Positions 10,046 to 21,644 of a stretch of DNA of 64,000 nucleotides are shown piece after piece (position 1 is the first letter of the stretch; each line of letters opens with the position of its first letter). Both the position numbers and the translations under genes were made by a program. The stretch spans positions 24,543,063 to 24,607,062 of the forward strand of contig CM036179.1 in assembly GCA_020631735.1 (NCBI GenBank), given 5' to 3'. Below the pieces are notes generated by a model. The model ran no database searches. It worked only from the letters and a program-made list of their open reading frames with translations, and was not told where the DNA came from. Origin of the DNA: Saccharum officinarum. Taxonomy: Eukaryota; Streptophyta; Magnoliopsida; Poales; Poaceae.

Positions 10046-13000
10046 GTCAATTACAAAGCCGGAGGAAGGCATTGGGTGCTTGATAGTGGGTGCACTCAAC
10101 ATATGACCGGAGACTCTTGTATGTTCAATTCAATTGATACAAGTCAAAATGGTGGTTTTGATGCTATCACTTTTGGCAACAACAAGAAAGGCAAGGTCAA
10201 GGGGCTTGGTAAAATTGCTATCTCAAATGACATGAGCATATCTAATGTGTTGCTAGTTGAGAGCTTAGATTTCAATCTTTTATCGGTGGCACAACTTTGT
10301 GATCTTGGCTTCAAGTGCATATTTGGTAGTGATGATGTTGAAGTCATAAGTGTTGATGGATCAAACTTGATATTCAAAGGATTTAGACATGGTAGCTTAT
10401 ACTTGGTTGACTTCAATGATAGTGAGACACAATTGACATCATGCTTGCTTAGTAAATCTAGTATGGGTTGGTTATGACATAGAAGGCTTGGTCATGTTGG
10501 AATGAAACAATTGAACAAACTTTTGAGGCATGACTTAGTTAGAGGATTGAAGGATGTCACCTTTGAGAAGGATAAACTATGTTGTGCTTGTCAAGCCGAC
10601 AAACAAGTTAGAAATACACATCCTAGTAAGAGTGAGATGAGCACATCAAAGGCATTTGAGTTATTGCACATGGACTTGTTTGGGCCAACAACATACACTA
10701 GCATTGGTGGGAACAAGTATGGCTTTGTGATAGTGGATGACTACACTAGATATACTTGGGTGTTCTTTCTCTATGACAAGAGTGATGTTTTTGATCTATT
10801 CAAGTCTTTTGTCAAGAGGGTGCAAAATGAGTTTGAGACTACCATCAAGAAGATTAGAAGTGACAATGGTAGTGAGTTCAAGAACACAAGAATTGAGGAA
10901 TTGTGTGATGATTTTGGTATTGGACATCAATTCTCACCAACATACACTCCTCAATCCAATGGTATAGTTGAAAGAAAAAATAGAACTTTGATTGATATGG
11001 CTAGATCAATGCTTAGTGAATACAATATGAGTCATTCATTTTGGAGTGAAGCTATCAACACGGCTTGCTATTGTAGCAACCGTCTCTATTGCCATGGGAA
11101 GCTTGGAAAGACACCATATGAGCTATTGAATGGAAGAAAGCCCAACATTGCATACTTTAGAGTGTTTGGTTGCAAATGCTATATTCTTAAGAAAGGCACT
11201 AGGTTGAGCAAGTTTGAAAAGAAATGTGATGAAGGGTTCTTACTTGGTTATTCTACCACAAGCAAGGCATATAGAGTTTGGAATCTCACAAATGGCACCT
11301 TGGAAGAAGTTCATGATGTTGAATTTGATGAAACCCAAGGGTCTCAAAATGAAGCTCAAAACCTTGATGATGTGAGAGGAGATCAATTGTCAAATGCAAT
11401 GAAGAACATGGACATTGGTGATATAAGGCCGATGCAAGTTGATGATGATGATATTCATGTGATCAACCAAAGTGTGCAAATTGATACAAATCAAGCAAGC
11501 TCTAGTGGTACTCATGATGAAGCTCAAGTTCAAGGTCAAACAAGTGGAAGCAATCAACTCCCAATACTCCAACCTACTAGCATTGCAAGAGATCATCCAT
11601 TGGACCAAATCATTGGTGGAATTCAAAGTGGTGTTCAAACTAGATCAAGGCTAGCATCCTTTTGTGAGCACTACTCATTTGTGTCACTTGAAGAACCTAA
11701 TAAAATAGAAGATGCTTTGAAGGATTCCGATTGGGTAAATGCCATGCATGAAGAGCTAAACAATTTCACTAGAAATCAAGTTTGGGAACTTGTTGAAAGG
11801 CCGGAGAACTACAATGTGATTGGTACTAAGTGGGTCTTTAGAAACAAGCAAGATCAAGATGGCATGGTTGTGAGGAACAAAGCAAGATTAGTAGCACAAG
11901 GATACACTCAAGTTGAGGGTCTTGACTTTGGAGAGACATATGCACCAGTTGCAAGATTGGAAGCTATTAGAATCTTATTAGCATATGCTTGTGCACACAA
12001 CATCAAGCTCTATCAAATGGATGTCAAGAGTGCATTTCTCAATGGCTACATCAATGAAGAAGTCTATGTTGAGCAACATCCCGGTTTTGAAGATGACAAG
12101 AAGCCTGACCATGTTTACAAGCTAAAGAAGGCATTGTATGGTTTGAAGCAAGCACCTAGAGCATGGTATGAGAGATTGAGAGACTTTCTCCTCTCTAAAG
12201 GGTTCAAGATGGGAAAGGTTGACACCACTCTCTTCACCAAGAAGCTTGGAAATGACTTGTTTGTGTTGCAAATCTATGTGGATGACATTATCTTTGGATC
12301 AACTAACCAAGACTTTTGTGAAGAGTTTAGAAATATGATGGCTAATGAGTTTGAGATGTCTATGATTGGAGAGCTTAGTTACTTCCTTGGACTTCAAATC
12401 AAGCAAATGAAGAATGGCACTTTTGTAAGTCAAGGCAAGTACATCAAGGACATGATCAAGAAGTTTGGATTGCAAGATGCTAAGCCAATGAGCACACCAA
12501 TGGGCTCTAATGATCAATTAGGTATTGATAATAGTGGAAATATGGTAGATCAAAAGCAATACCGGTCCATGATTGGAAGTTTGCTTTATGTCACCGCTTC
12601 TAGGCCGGATATGATGTTTAGTGTATGCAAGTGTGCAAGATATCAAGCTTCACCTAGAGAAAGTCACTTGAAAGCAACCAAGAGGATATTAAGATATCTA
12701 AAGGGCACTCATGATGTTGGATTATGGTATCCCAAGGGGTCTAATTTTGAGTTGATTGGATATTCGGACTCCGACTATGGTGGATGCAAGATTGATAGAA
12801 TGAGCACAAGTGGCACTTGTCAATTGCTTAGAAGGTCTCTTGTTTCATGGTCATCAAAGAAACAAAATAGTGTTGCACTATCTACCGCCAAGGCCGAATA
12901 CATTAGTGCCGGTAGTTGTTGTGCACAATTGCTTTGGATGAAGGCCACTTTGAATGACTTTGGAATTAAATTCAAGAATGTGCCTTTGTTTTATGATAAT

Positions 13001-13228
13001 GAAAGTGCTATCAAGATGACACAAAATCCGGTTCAACATTCAAGAACCAAGCACATTGACATAAGGCATCACTTCATAAGAGACCATCAACAAAAGGGTG
13101 ATATTAGCATTGAGAGCATTGGCACCGAAGATCAACTAGCCGACATCTTTACAAAGCCACTTGATGAAAAGAGATTTTACAAGTTGAAGAATGAATTGAA
13201 CATACTTGACTTCTCCAACTTGAAATGA
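10046..13228 (+). pseudogene. pol: Pol polyprotein of element A, one nonsense codon
   Basis: One reading frame opens just after TAG at 10043-10045 and runs to TGA at 13226-13228. Domains in order: aspartic protease with DSGCTQHMTGD (about 10082); GAG-pre-integrase region; integrase core with the catalytic pattern MDLFGP...IRSDNGSEF...NGIVERKN (about 10660-11000); Copia reverse transcriptase with YVDDIIFG (about 12280); RNase H with DSDYGG, AEYI and DNESA (about 12765-13060). The frame is broken by TGA at 10475-10477, where relatives have tryptophan, so this copy cannot make full Pol without readthrough. In RNase H the usual STAEAEY is STAKAEY; the second, probably catalytic, Glu is kept. No frameshift is present. 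Confidence 0.92.
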
Positions 13229-14381
13229 GTGCACCCCCACATTCTTATATGACATGCCTCTCCTCCAACATAGCAAGGTAAAGTTGTTTGGCATATCATT
13301 CATACTTTGCTAAGGACATGTTTAGAACATATAGACATATTTGCATGACAAATAGGCTCTTTCATGAAAATCACATAATTTTGATGTATATATGGTACCA
13401 CTATTGCTTCTATGTTTGATTGATCTAGTGGTAGCATATGACATGTTTGTGGGCTTGCAAACCTAGTGTTGAATCTAGAAAATGAGCTCATGATGTGTAA
13501 TTCAACATGGTCAAGATAACCCTTATACTTTTATGAGGTGTGAAAAAGCTTGTCCTTGGATCAAACCGAATTACATATTCTAGGCAAGTGATCTAGGTTA
13601 AACCATAATTTGGACTCCCTCATATTGATTGACTTATCTCTCACTAAAATTACCTATTCTAGGCACCTTTTGGTGATTGTTGACAAAGGGGGAGAGAAAA
13701 GTCACAAAGATATTGCAAAGAGGAAATAAAATATAATAAGGGGGAGAGAAAAGTCACAGGGAAGAGAAAAGTTACAAAGGGAGAGAAATCAAAGGATCAA
13801 TTAAATTTGAGCACACAAGTAGGGGGAGCAAGCTCATGGATTACTTGTTGCACTTGTATGTGCATTAACATGATAAATACAAGTAGAGGGAGCAAGCTCA
13901 TGGATTACTTGTTGCACTTGTATGTGCATTAACATGATAAATTGTTGCATTGCAAAGCTTAAATTCATATTCATGATTGTTTGGTGTTTGCTAGAAATAG
14001 AACTTAAATGATGATATGTTGAGAGTAGCTTTACAAGCGGTATCTAGACACCTTGGCTTATAATGATGATCTCACGGGGTACTTTAGTGTTTGTGATCTT
14101 TACAAGTGATGTATTACAAATGGTGTCTAGCTACGTCGATGCTAAGGATGGTATATAAAGGCAACTCCGATTGGTATCACGCTTCAAAGGTCTATTCTAT
14201 ATACCTTAGCATCAATTTGATAGTAGTAACTCTCTCAAATTTCAAATCCATACATATGTGCATAATTGAACCAAACTCATGGAAGCACATATGTAGGGGG
14301 AGCTAATACTATCGAAATTGAAAATTAATTTCATTTCATATCTTTGTGATGGTTGTCATCAATTACCAAAAAGGGGGAGAT
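13229..14381 (+). other. 3' non-coding region of element A with multiple polypurine motifs
   Basis: No envelope-like ORF. The segment holds repeated GGGGGAG motifs (near 13688, 13740, 13821, 14294) and ends in AAAAAGGGGGAGAT at 14368-14381, the polypurine tract that primes plus-strand synthesis next to the 3' LTR. A block at about 13514-13565 (GATAACCCT...GTGTGAAAAAGC...GGATCAAAC) is shared with element B at about 36308-36355. Confidence 0.8.
13815..13941 (+). repeat. 64-bp tandem duplication in element A tail
   Basis: Units 13815-13878 and 13879-13941 both begin ACAAGTAG(G/A)GGGAGCAAGC and are almost identical. Each unit carries one polypurine-like GGGGGAGC/AGGGAGC motif, so the duplication adds an extra one. 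Confidence 0.9.
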
Positions 14382-16394
14382 TGAAAGCCCAAGTTTGGTT
14401 TTGGTAATTAATGACACCAAGTTGCTAATGCCATGTGTTAAGTGTTTTGAGTTAGGCATAAGCAACACATGTGATGAAGGTGTATGTGGCAAGGTGTGGT
14501 GGCCACAAGATCACAAAGAGATGGTGCATGGACATGAAATGATGATCATGGTGAAGATGCACATAAAAGGAAGGACATGATGATCAAGTGGAGAAGGATC
14601 TAAGAGCTCAAGGCAAAGGTATAACCATAGGGTTTTCCTTTTGCCGGTCTAAGATGAGTAGAGAAGTGATTGACCGGGTTTAGGATACTTGGCCGACTAT
14701 CAAGAGGGGCAATCACGGTTAGCTCGGAAATCAAGTGCCACTAGATCAATGTCTTGAGCATATGCATTAGGATCTAGTAAATAAAAAGCTAACATAACGC
14801 CTTGAGAAATGATTTATGAAATGCTAACACACATGCACATGGTGGTGTACACTTGGTGGTGTTAGCACAGTTTGTGAAGGCGGTGGAGTTTAAGCGGTAG
14901 AGAGGGGTTTGGGTTCCTCTCTCCCTCCCGCCGAGCTTACAAGGCGGGATTCGGCGCTTTTTGGAGAAGTGAAATGCATATTTTCTATTGCGCCGGAAGT
15001 CAGAAAATAAATGGAGGCGAACGGAGGTCACAGAGATGACCGGACGCTGGACCGGACGCGGTCTCTGTATGACCGGACGCGTCCGGTCAGTGTTCAGCGT
15101 CTGCGCGGTTTTCAGTTTGATGATCGGACACGCAGCGCGTCCGGTCAATGATGACCGGACGCGTCCGGTCATCCAAGGAGCTTACTGGACTCTAATCGGA
15201 CGCTGGCACTGTGGCGTCCGGTCAGTTCAACAGCGCGTCCGGTCAGTTCTCCTGAGCGAACCAGAGCACGCGACCGGCGCGTCCGGTCCCTCACGTAACC
15301 GGAGCGTCCGGTCAGGCGTCCAGAAGGGTAGAGCGAAGCGGAGTAACAATCGGACGCGCGGCGCGTCCGGTCACGTGCGATCGGATGCGTCCGGTCTCAA
15401 CGGGAGCATACTGGAATGCGACCGGACGCGGGCACTATCGCGTCCGGTCAATCGGTTCAGCGCGTCCGGTCACGGCAACGGCTAGTTCTGACACGCACTG
15501 TTTCTTGCTGTCGTGTAGTGACCGGACGCGTCCGGTCAGTGCGTTTTTCGCTGCGTCGTCTGTAACGGCTAGCTGCGTACCCCTTCGTTATAAATAGACG
15601 TTGGCCGGGGTTTGAGGGTAACTCTTGCACATTTTGAGATATAGAGACATACTTTGAGCTAGAGAACAACCCCTCCACTCATCTCTTTGCATAGTTGCAC
15701 ATCTTGAGTGAGATTGAGTGAGATTCAAGTGCATTGCTTGAGAGTTGCATTCTAGAGGCACTTGATCTTCGAGTTGCTACGGATTTCTTGTTACTCTTCC
15801 GTGTTTCCCGACACGGTAGACGGCTTGGAGCAGCGGAGGTGATCGAGCTCGCAATTGGAGATTGTTGGAGCCTTCACCAAGTGTTGTAAGGGGTTCTTGA
15901 TCCTTCCCTGCGGGAGTTCGCGAATTGGATAATCTAGTGAAGCTCGTGGCTTGGAGGATCCCCATCTTGTGTGCGGTTGTGCGGTGCCCGCCGAGGGCTC
16001 AACTCTTGATAGTCGATTAGCTCGCGAATCGACAAGTGGGTGTATCGCCACAACGGGGAGTAGCTTGCCAGGAAGCAAGTGAACCTCGGGATAAATTCTT
16101 GTGTCATTCTCTTCCCGAGGATTTCTCTTGTATGATTGATTGATTGGTATTTCTCTTCTCTTCACAGCGGTATAATCACTCGAAGCTCTTCTCTTGTATT
16201 ACTTCTTGTTTCTAGCTTGTAGTTGTTGTTGTGTTTAGTGAATAGCCTTGTATTAGACTTGTGTAGTTGGCTTGCTTAATTAGTTAGAGCTAGTGCATTT
16301 GCTTCGCCACCTTTCGTACTAACTTGTGGTTAAGTAATTCTTGTAGAAGTTTTAATTAGGCTATTCACCCCCTCTAGCCTATTTAGACCTTACA
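14382..16394 (+). repeat. 3' LTR of element A
   Basis: 2013 bp, TGAAAG...TTACA, directly after the polypurine tract. It has one palindrome hub (about 15033-15541) and TATAAATA at 15589-15596. It is followed by the duplication ACAAC. This LTR probably shows the ancestral, unduplicated form. Confidence 0.93.
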
Positions 16395-16399
16395 ACAAC

Positions 16400-17321
16400 G
16401 CACTTGTCAGGTTTCTAGATAATTTTTCATCTGATATTTTAATCTATATATGCCATAGTAGTAGACGGGGCAAAAATCACATGAGACTGTATTATACTTT
16501 GCTCTTTAATATTAAGTATAAATATGCCCGTGTGCTGTTCTTTAATATGAAAAATCGGACTCTATATCATTGTTGCATAAGAATTGTTCTATGAGTTTAA
16601 GTCAAGAATCTGGTCCTTTCAACAACAAAAAAAGTCATGAATCTGGATCATACGGAGTAAATAAGATACACAGTTTGAAAATTAAAAATACAAGAATGAA
16701 TAAAAGGTAAATTATATAGAAAGTAAAAAAGCGGGTCAGAAAAATCATGATATAAATATAACATTTTGGCAAAATAGCAATAATAAAGAAGGAAAGGTGG
16801 GAAAACCGAAGGAAAATTAAAAACACACAAAAAAACGTGGATCCCAATGAAAACCGAAGCAAGAGGAAGGTTGACATGTCAGCAGCTGGCGCCATGGGCC
16901 CCACCGCTCACCTCTCTAGAAGACGAAAGCCGTGGTCGGGCGTCCTCCTCCCCTCCCTCCTCCCTCCCTCCCTCCCCCGCCTCCGCTTCCTCTTCCTCTT
17001 CCTCCTCCTCGCCTCCTCCGCCTCTTTCCCGGCCGGCCGCTGTTTCTTCCCAAGTGGCGCCGGTCCCGGTCCCAGCCCCAGCAGGCGCCAGCGCGCAACG
17101 CGACGCTTGCAGTGGGTACGCCTGCGCGAGCGCGACCATTTCCGCGCCGTCGCCGCCCGTCTCCCACCTAACCTAACGCGCCCCCACCCAATCGATCGCC
17201 TATCCGCCTCGCCTCGTCAGGCGGGGGAGGGTCGGTCAAAGGAACGGGGGTAGGGATTCCGCTCCTCCTAGCCACCGAGGAGCGGGGGCCTCTGCGCTCC
17301 TCCGGTCCGGTCCTCTTCGCC
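16400..17321 (+). promoter_or_regulatory. upstream region and GC-rich leader of the U-box gene
   Basis: 16400-16850 is AT-rich without a gene. From about 16880 the sequence becomes a C/T-rich, GC-rich leader typical of grass 5' UTRs (CCTCC repeats at 16945-17010). Several ATGs occur in it (for example 16876, 16893) with short out-of-frame ORFs. I cannot place the transcription start. Confidence 0.45.
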
Positions 17322-19513
17322 ATGGCCGCCGCGCCGGCCTCGTCGCCGGTCGAGTTCCTGCTCCGCCGCCCGCAACCGCGCCATCGGAGGAGGCCGCCTC
17401 TGGCTAGCGCGTTCTTCGCGCCCACGGGGCTGTCCGGCGCGCCGCTGCTCCGCGCGCTGGCGTCGCTCGCGGCGGACCTGCTGGGACCCCGCCCCCGCCG
17501 TCGCAGCGACGGAACCTCGACGCGCTCATGCGGAGGCTCGCGCTGCTCTCCGCGCTCCTCGACTCGCTCCTGCTCCTCCTCGCCGACGAGGGGGAGGCCG
17601 CCTTCTCCGACGCCGCCAACCTCTGCTTCCGCGAGCTCTACGTCGTGCTCTTCCGCGCCGACCTGGTCGTCTCCTACGTCGCCTCCGCCGGCCGCGCGTG
17701 GGCGCTGCTACGGGCGCCCCAGCTCGCCGCCTCGTTCCGGGACCTCGACGCCGAGCTCGCCGTCGTCCTCGACGTCCTCCCCGCCGCCTCGCTCCGCCTC
17801 TCGTGGGACGCCGCCCAGTACCTCGACTTGCTCCGCGCGCGCTGCCGGCGGCGGGCGCCGGCCCACTACCACGACCCCGCGGAGGCCGCTCTCGGAGACC
17901 GCCTCCTCGCCGCCCTGCGCCACTTCGAGCTTGGCCAGCCGCCGGACCCCTCCACGCTCCGATCCCTCCTCCTCCAAATCGGCATCTCCGACGCCCCTTC
18001 CTGCCGCTCTGAAATCGAGTACCTGGAGGAGCAAATCCTGAGCCAAGAGGAGGACGCCGACTTCCCCCTCATCGGCGGCGTCGTCGCCTTGCTCCGGTAC
18101 TGCCTCTTCTCCCTTTTCGACCCCAGCAACACAAAGGCGTTGCGTGTTTGGCTGTCGGCGGGGAACAGGCAGCGGCTTCTCTCCTGGAGCTGCAGCGACG
18201 ACAGCTCCTTCTCGGTGCCCAAGGAGTTCTCCTGCCCGATTTCTTTGGATTTGATGCGCGATCCCGTGGTGGTCTCCACCGGACAGACCTATGACCGGCC
18301 GTCGATCATACAGTGGATCGAGGAGGGGCATTCCACCTGCCCCAACTCCGGCCAGGCCCTCTCTGACAACCGGCTTGTGCCAAACCGGGCGCTCCGCAGC
18401 TTGATTTCACAGTGGTGCGGGGTGCATGGCTTTCAGTTTGATTTGCCGGAGAGCAACGAGGGGATGATTGAATGTGTTGCTGCATCGTGCAGCAGCAAGG
18501 CAGCAATTGAGGCGAACAAAGCCACAGCAAGGATTTTGGTCAAGACACTGACAGAGGGATCCGATAACTCAAAGCCGGTTGCTGCTAGGGAAATCCGGTT
18601 GCTGGCTAAGACTGGGAAGCAAAACCGGGCGTTCATTGCCGAGTTGGGTGCGATACCATTGCTATGCAGGTTGCTGCTGTCGTCGGATTGGATGGCGCAG
18701 GAGAATGCAGTGACTGCACTGCTCAATCTATCGATCTATGAGCCGAACAAGACAAGGATTATGGAACAAGAGGATTGCCTGCATCTTATCGTCAGTGTGT
18801 TGAAGAATGGTTGGACGACAGAGGCCAAGGAGAATGCTGCAGCTACGCTCTTCAGTTTATCTGTGGTCCATGACTACAAGAAAAAGATCATGAATGAGCC
18901 AGGGGCTGTGGAGGAGCTTGCCTCTATGCTGACCAAAGGGACATCAAGGGGAAAGAAAGACGCAGTGATGGCATTGTTCAACCTCTCAACACATCCAGAA
19001 AGCTCAGGTCGGATGCTTGAGTCTTCGGCAGTTGTAGCTTTGATTGAATCACTGAGGAATGACACCGTGTCGGAGGAAGCTGCTGGTGCTCTGGCTCTGC
19101 TGATGAAGCAGGCTACCATCGTGCATCTTGTTGGGAGCTCTGAAACGGTGATCACTAGCCTTGTTGGGTTAATGAGGCGTGGAACTCCAAAGTGCAAGGA
19201 GAATGCAGTGTCAGCTTTATATGAGATATGCCGGAGAGGTGGATCAACATTGGTACAGCGCGTGGCAAGGATACCTGGGTTGAACACAGTAATACAGAAC
19301 ATCACGCTCACAGGAACAAAGCGTGCCAAGAAGAAGGCAAGCTTAATTGTCAAGATGTGCCAGAGAAGTCAAATGCCATCGGCATTGGCACTAGGAAGTA
19401 CATTGACAGTGGTTGATCATTCATTGGTAGGGAACAGCACATTGAGGCGCGCTGCAAGCTTTGGCAGCGGGGAGTTGTCAAACCCTGTGTCAATTTCAGT
19501 GCCTGTGCCCTAG
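17322..19513 (+). CDS. U-box/ARM-repeat E3 ubiquitin ligase, PUB17-like, one apparent frameshift
   Basis: An intronless gene of about 730 codons, the usual length for PUB17-type ligases. The start ATG at 17322 opens MAAAPASSPVEFLLRR, and the family N-terminus continues to TGLSGAPLLRALASLAADLL. Near 17480-17490, in a G/C run, the frame drops by one and continues uninterrupted to TAG at 19513. Domains, numbered from 17528: UND-type helical N-terminal domain; complete U-box at about 230-297 (PKEFSCPISLDLMRDPVVVS... to SQWC) that recruits the E2; armadillo repeats at about 340-610 (AREIRLLAKTGKQNRAFIAE; ENAVTALLNLSI) for substrate binding. The family is linked to immune signalling and cell death. 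The break is probably a one-base sequencing error because everything after it is conserved. Confidence 0.9.
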
Positions 19514-19808
19514 GTGGAAAAAAAAATCCATTCCAGAGCCCACATAATTGTCACATTTGGTGAGTTTTGTGCCTGAAATTCTTTCATTGCATCCTCAAAT
19601 GAAGGTATACAAATTTAATCCAAAGAATCAAATATATCAGATGTGCTTGGGTGTATGTGATTGTGAATAACTGTGCAGATATAAGTTTACAGGCAGAATT
19701 CCAGCTTGATGTTTCCTTGGCAAGCTTGGAAATTATTTATTTTTTGTTCAGTTTCAAAAACACTGAATATGTATGCAACTTGCTGTAAACCGTTCTCATA
19801 ATTTAGTA
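19514..19808 (+). other. probable 3' UTR of the U-box gene
   Basis: AT-rich sequence following the stop codon, before a Stowaway MITE. No distinct polyadenylation hexamer stands out, so the transcript end is not placed. Confidence 0.4.
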
Positions 19809-19953
19809 TTCGCTCCATTCCAAATCGTAAATCGTTTTGCCTTTCTCGATATATAATTTTTACTGTGTCTCTACACATCACTTATATTTAGGTACATGCA
19901 TAAGCTATGTACCTAGAAAAGCCAAAACAACTAGCAAATTGGGACTGAGGGAG
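19809..19953. mobile_element. Stowaway-like MITE
   Basis: Left end TTCGCTCCATTCCAAATCGT and right end GGGACTGAGGGAG are inverted copies of the CTCCCTCCGTCCC type, flanked by TA at 19807-19808 and 19954-19955. About 145 bp, non-coding. Confidence 0.65.
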
Positions 19954-20169
19954 TAGTTTACTTTTGAGGCAACATTGGAAAGAGATGATATATCATTTCA
20001 CCAATGGACTTGTAATAGAACAGAGGATGAATTATCACAAATGCATCTTCAACATAGGCATGTCTTGCTTTTGATCTACCAAAGAGAACCAGTGCTGCTT
20101 GTTGCATAGGGGAGGGAATAGATGCCAATCTGAAGAACATCCCGAAAAAAGGCAGAGCGCTTTGATTCT

Positions 20170-20323
20170 TTTTTTTTTTTTTTTTTTTTTTTTTTTGAAA
20201 CCACGGGGGAGTTTCCCGGATACTCTTAAGAAGGGGTGAGGCGCCCGCGTCGGCCGGCGCTCGAACGCGGGCGGGCAGCCTGAGCACCCACTCAGCTGGC
20301 CAACCGAGCCCCAGCTCGGTTCT
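20170..20323 (-). mobile_element. tRNA-derived SINE with 18-bp target duplication
   Basis: On the minus strand this reads from a tRNA-like head (an A-box-like TGGCCAGCTGAGTGGG and a B-box-like GTTCGAGCGCC) to a long poly(A), seen as poly(T) on the plus strand at about 20168-20196. It is flanked by an 18-bp direct repeat starting CAGAGCGCTTTG at 20152-20169 and 20324-20341. RNA polymerase III boxes, an A tail and a long duplication together identify a LINE-mobilised SINE. Copies of this kind are widespread in grasses. Confidence 0.85.
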
Positions 20324-20341
20324 CAGAGCGCTTTGATTCTT

Positions 20342-21352
20342 GAAGATATTTTTCGACTGAAGACAACCTTTTTGCAAAAAAATTGAGCTCTGACCAGAAT
20401 CTGAATCTCCAGGAAGATTATACATGTGCAAGCCAATCTATGCTGCACTAAGAAAAGGACCTCAGCTTAAAAACAAAAGATTCTTTGGAGGAGCTGAGTA
20501 TCAGTAGAACAAAGGTTACAATTCGTAATGATGTGGATCTGGGGTTTCACATAAAAGTTTCAATGAAGAGTGCTTGCCGGGACCTACAAAAACGAGGCGC
20601 CTCCAGCGCGAATTGCTGCAGGTAAGCAGAATAAGGCGGCCATCTGATCTAATGGCAACCCTTGGCGTTCACACATCATGGTTGGTTTCAAGGCTGCTTA
20701 GTTTACATGGCCTACAGTCTTCCATTCTGCAGCTGTGAGCTGTGAGTGTTCGTCATGAGAAACCGTGTGGAATATTGTGTTCCCAGTTGGAGATTTGCCT
20801 ACACCCATTTTGGATACTTTGTCTGAATGCATGTTGCAACAACCGGACATCATCATGATACTGGAGACTTGTTCTGGAGAAACACCCTAGTTAGGCTGAA
20901 CCATGTGTCATGCCCTTGAGTACTTGATTCAGGTCTCAACAAAAGATTCTCCTTTTTTTTCCTTAAAAGAAAACTTAAAATTCATGAAAACATTTTGGAT
21001 GCATGCCAACCTTTAGGAGCCATTTAAAAGTTTCAGAGCACCTTTCCATAATTCTATTTTTAAAAACCTCTCCGGAAGTCAAGGATGTATGAATCATTAG
21101 CCAATCTTTTCTTTGTCCATGAAAAAAGGTTGAGCAATTCTCTTGTTTGACCTCCCCACAAGATTCCTACAGACCTTTGCACACTGTCCCACGTTTTGCC
21201 GTTCTGGTAACACCACCTCGCCGTTCGTCCTGGTCTTCCCGGCCACTCTGTTTCTAAGAGAAACCGTGTGCCCTCTGCAAACTTTCTGCATGTATAATAA
21301 TAAACTGAGAAAAAGGCCGTCGTACATTCTCTACGCCGCAGCTCTGACGAGA
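20342..21352. other. intergenic
   Basis: No supported gene or transposon end. Short open frames here have no recognisable domain. Confidence 0.5.
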
Positions 21353-21360
21353 TTCACACC

Positions 21361-21636
21361 TAGGGATGAAAACGGTACGGATATTTTCCGACCGTATTCG
21401 AGACCGAATTCGTTTAGAGAGGTTTTAATCCGTCCGTATCCGAGTCTGGATATTTAACATCCGATACCGTATTCGTATCCGAATATTTAAATCACATATT
21501 TATGATGTCGATATCTAATCGTATTTTATCCGACATTTTTTATACTATTCGTATTCGAATCCGAATCTGGACATAAATATGAAAACAAATACGATATCAG
21601 TGATATCCGTCCGTATCCGATCCGTTTTCATCCCTA
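21361..21636. mobile_element. Ds-like non-autonomous hAT element
   Basis: Exactly 276 bp with terminal inverted repeats TAGGGATGAAAACGG/CCGTTTTCATCCCTA, the Ac/Ds-type end, flanked by a perfect 8-bp duplication TTCACACC (21353-21360, 21637-21644). The interior is rich in TATCCG/CGGATA motifs and has no ORF. A copy of the same length lies inverted at 44389-44664. It would need a hAT transposase supplied elsewhere. Confidence 0.92.
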
Positions 21637-21644
21637 TTCACACC

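Larger units (their letters stand above)
5341..16394 (+). mobile_element. Sirevirus-type Copia LTR retrotransposon, element A
   Basis: An 11-kb element, complete in structure. It has long LTRs (5341-7893, 14382-16394), both TGAAAG...TTACA, and is flanked by the 5-bp duplication ACAAC (5336-5340, 16395-16399). After the 5' LTR comes a primer-binding site complementary to initiator tRNA-Met. Then gag, pol (protease, integrase, reverse transcriptase, RNase H in Copia order), a 1.15-kb non-coding tail and a polypurine tract. Very long LTRs, a Gag with extensive charged and coiled-coil-like sequence, and several polypurine-like motifs before the 3' LTR fit the Sirevirus lineage. The LTRs differ by few substitutions outside one large duplication, so insertion looks recent. 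One nonsense codon in pol makes this copy non-autonomous as sequenced. Confidence 0.93.

Noticed and set aside
16847..17425. Long open frames on both strands around the U-box leader
   Set aside because: Composition effect of CCTCC/CGCCGC repeats; the real gene is identified by its domain content.
19958..20431. Minus-strand 157-codon open frame with a poly-lysine run
   Set aside because: The lysine run is the SINE poly(A) tail and the adjacent residues are SINE body.
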